Origin: Neorhizobium galegae bv. orientalis str. HAMBI 540
Lineage (GTDB): Bacteria; Pseudomonadota; Alphaproteobacteria; Rhizobiales; Rhizobiaceae
Direction of reading: 5' to 3'
Length of the DNA: 64,000 nucleotides
Assembly: GCF_000731315.1 (NCBI RefSeq)
Contig: NZ_HG938353.1
Coordinates: forward strand, 2,108,001 to 2,172,000
A program made the position numbers and the translations under genes. Positions 63,687 through 64,000 of this stretch are shown piece by piece. Within the stretch, counting starts at the first letter, position 1. Every line of letters starts with the position of its first letter. The notes under the pieces are model-generated. The model made no database searches and was not told where the DNA came from. It saw nothing but the letters and a program-made list of their open reading frames with translations.

Positions 63687-64000
63687 ATGGCGATAATCCG
63701 ATTCCTCGGCCGCGGGACGGTTGTGGCGTGCGCCGTTTCTTCGGCTCTCACAGGATGTTCGAGCGTCGAACGCGAGCAGAAGCTTGCAGCGACGCAGTCG
63801 GTTGCTCCGATCAACGGCCAGGCGACCGGACCTGTTCAGACAGCTTCCGCGGATGGCCAGACGACCACCCATAAAGCCGACCTGCCGGTCTACGGGCCGG
63901 TTCAGGTTGCAGGCCAGACGATCCTTCCGGGGGTCCAGCTTGCCTCGACCGTCCAGGTAGCCGGCACCCAGCCGACCGCGGCACTCGCCAAGACCGCAAG
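63687..64000 (+). CDS. Lipoprotein, N-terminal part (cut by window edge)
   Basis: About 104 residues visible. Signal peptide with lipobox: MAIIRFLGRGTVVACAVSSALTGCSSVE, so the Cys should be lipidated. The mature region is Thr/Ala/Val/Gln-rich with recurring VQ motifs (VQTAS, VQVAGQ, VQLAS, VQVAG). No domain is recognised in the visible part; the rest lies beyond the window. Confidence 0.7.
   Translation, partial: MAIIRFLGRGTVVACAVSSALTGCSSVEREQKLAATQSVAPINGQATGPVQTASADGQTTTHKADLPVYGPVQVAGQTILPGVQLASTVQVAGTQPTAALAKTA

Overview
The window looks like core chromosome of an alphaproteobacterium of the Rhizobiales, most likely a member of the Rhizobiaceae. This rests on the high GC content, the gene families and gene order, the alphaproteobacterial division and cell-wall cluster, and the FtsZ with a long Pro/Gln linker. 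This is inference from protein character; no database search was run. I see no tRNA, rRNA, CRISPR array, insertion sequence, phage gene or recombinase. About 57 genes are supported, plus one RNA gene (RNase P RNA).

Bases 1-12100 hold metabolic and transport genes: the start of a large AsmA-family gene (cut by the left edge), a FAD-linked D-lactate/glycolate-type dehydrogenase, a 67-residue conserved-looking small protein, a beta-hydroxyacid dehydrogenase-like reductase, an RND efflux pair (adaptor then permease) and a divergent UvrD/PcrA helicase. Bases 12200-22800 hold a zinc-independent MDR reductase, an M20 peptidase, a membrane-anchored DUF2778-type L,D-transpeptidase-like protein, nicotinamidase pncA, the azlCD exporter pair, an M24 aminopeptidase, a DUF1127 protein, prmA, an SCO1/SenC copper chaperone and a 51-residue membrane miniprotein.

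Bases 22900-30350 hold an orphan chemoreceptor-cheW operon, two tandem paralogous small exported proteins with many hairpins around them, a FAD dehydrogenase, creA, a DnaQ-like exonuclease and a GNAT acetyltransferase.

Bases 30370-56816 are almost entirely one minus-strand block. In transcription order it runs mraZ, rsmH, ftsL, ftsI, murE, murF, mraY, murD, ftsW, murG, murC, murB, (aqpZ), ddl, ftsQ, ftsA, ftsZ, lpxC, bamD, recN, ligA. It covers lipid II synthesis (murE/F/D/G/C/B, mraY, ddl), divisome assembly (ftsL/I/W/Q/A/Z), the first committed step of lipid A synthesis (lpxC), outer-membrane protein assembly (bamD) and DNA repair/replication (recN, ligA). Genes are tightly packed with many 1-4 base overlaps, so translational coupling is likely. 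The aquaporin between murB and ddl has its own terminator and interrupts the cluster.

Upstream of mraZ lie four TGGGN repeats at exact 10-base period, the known MraZ operator architecture. CtrA-like TTAA-N7-TTAA boxes (7 of 8 matches) occur upstream of both mraZ and ddl. Beyond this lie rnpB, a DadA/SoxA-type amino-acid oxidase, a lytic transglycosylase, an AmpD-like amidase translationally coupled to a DjlA-like DnaJ protein, pyrophosphate-dependent phosphofructokinase, a LysE-type translocator and the start of a lipoprotein gene cut by the right edge.

I did not find a clear new system. The best candidates for undescribed biology are the paired small secreted proteins behind mcp-cheW, the 51-residue membrane protein beside the SCO1 gene, and the structured 5' leaders of lpxC and of the second small secreted protein.
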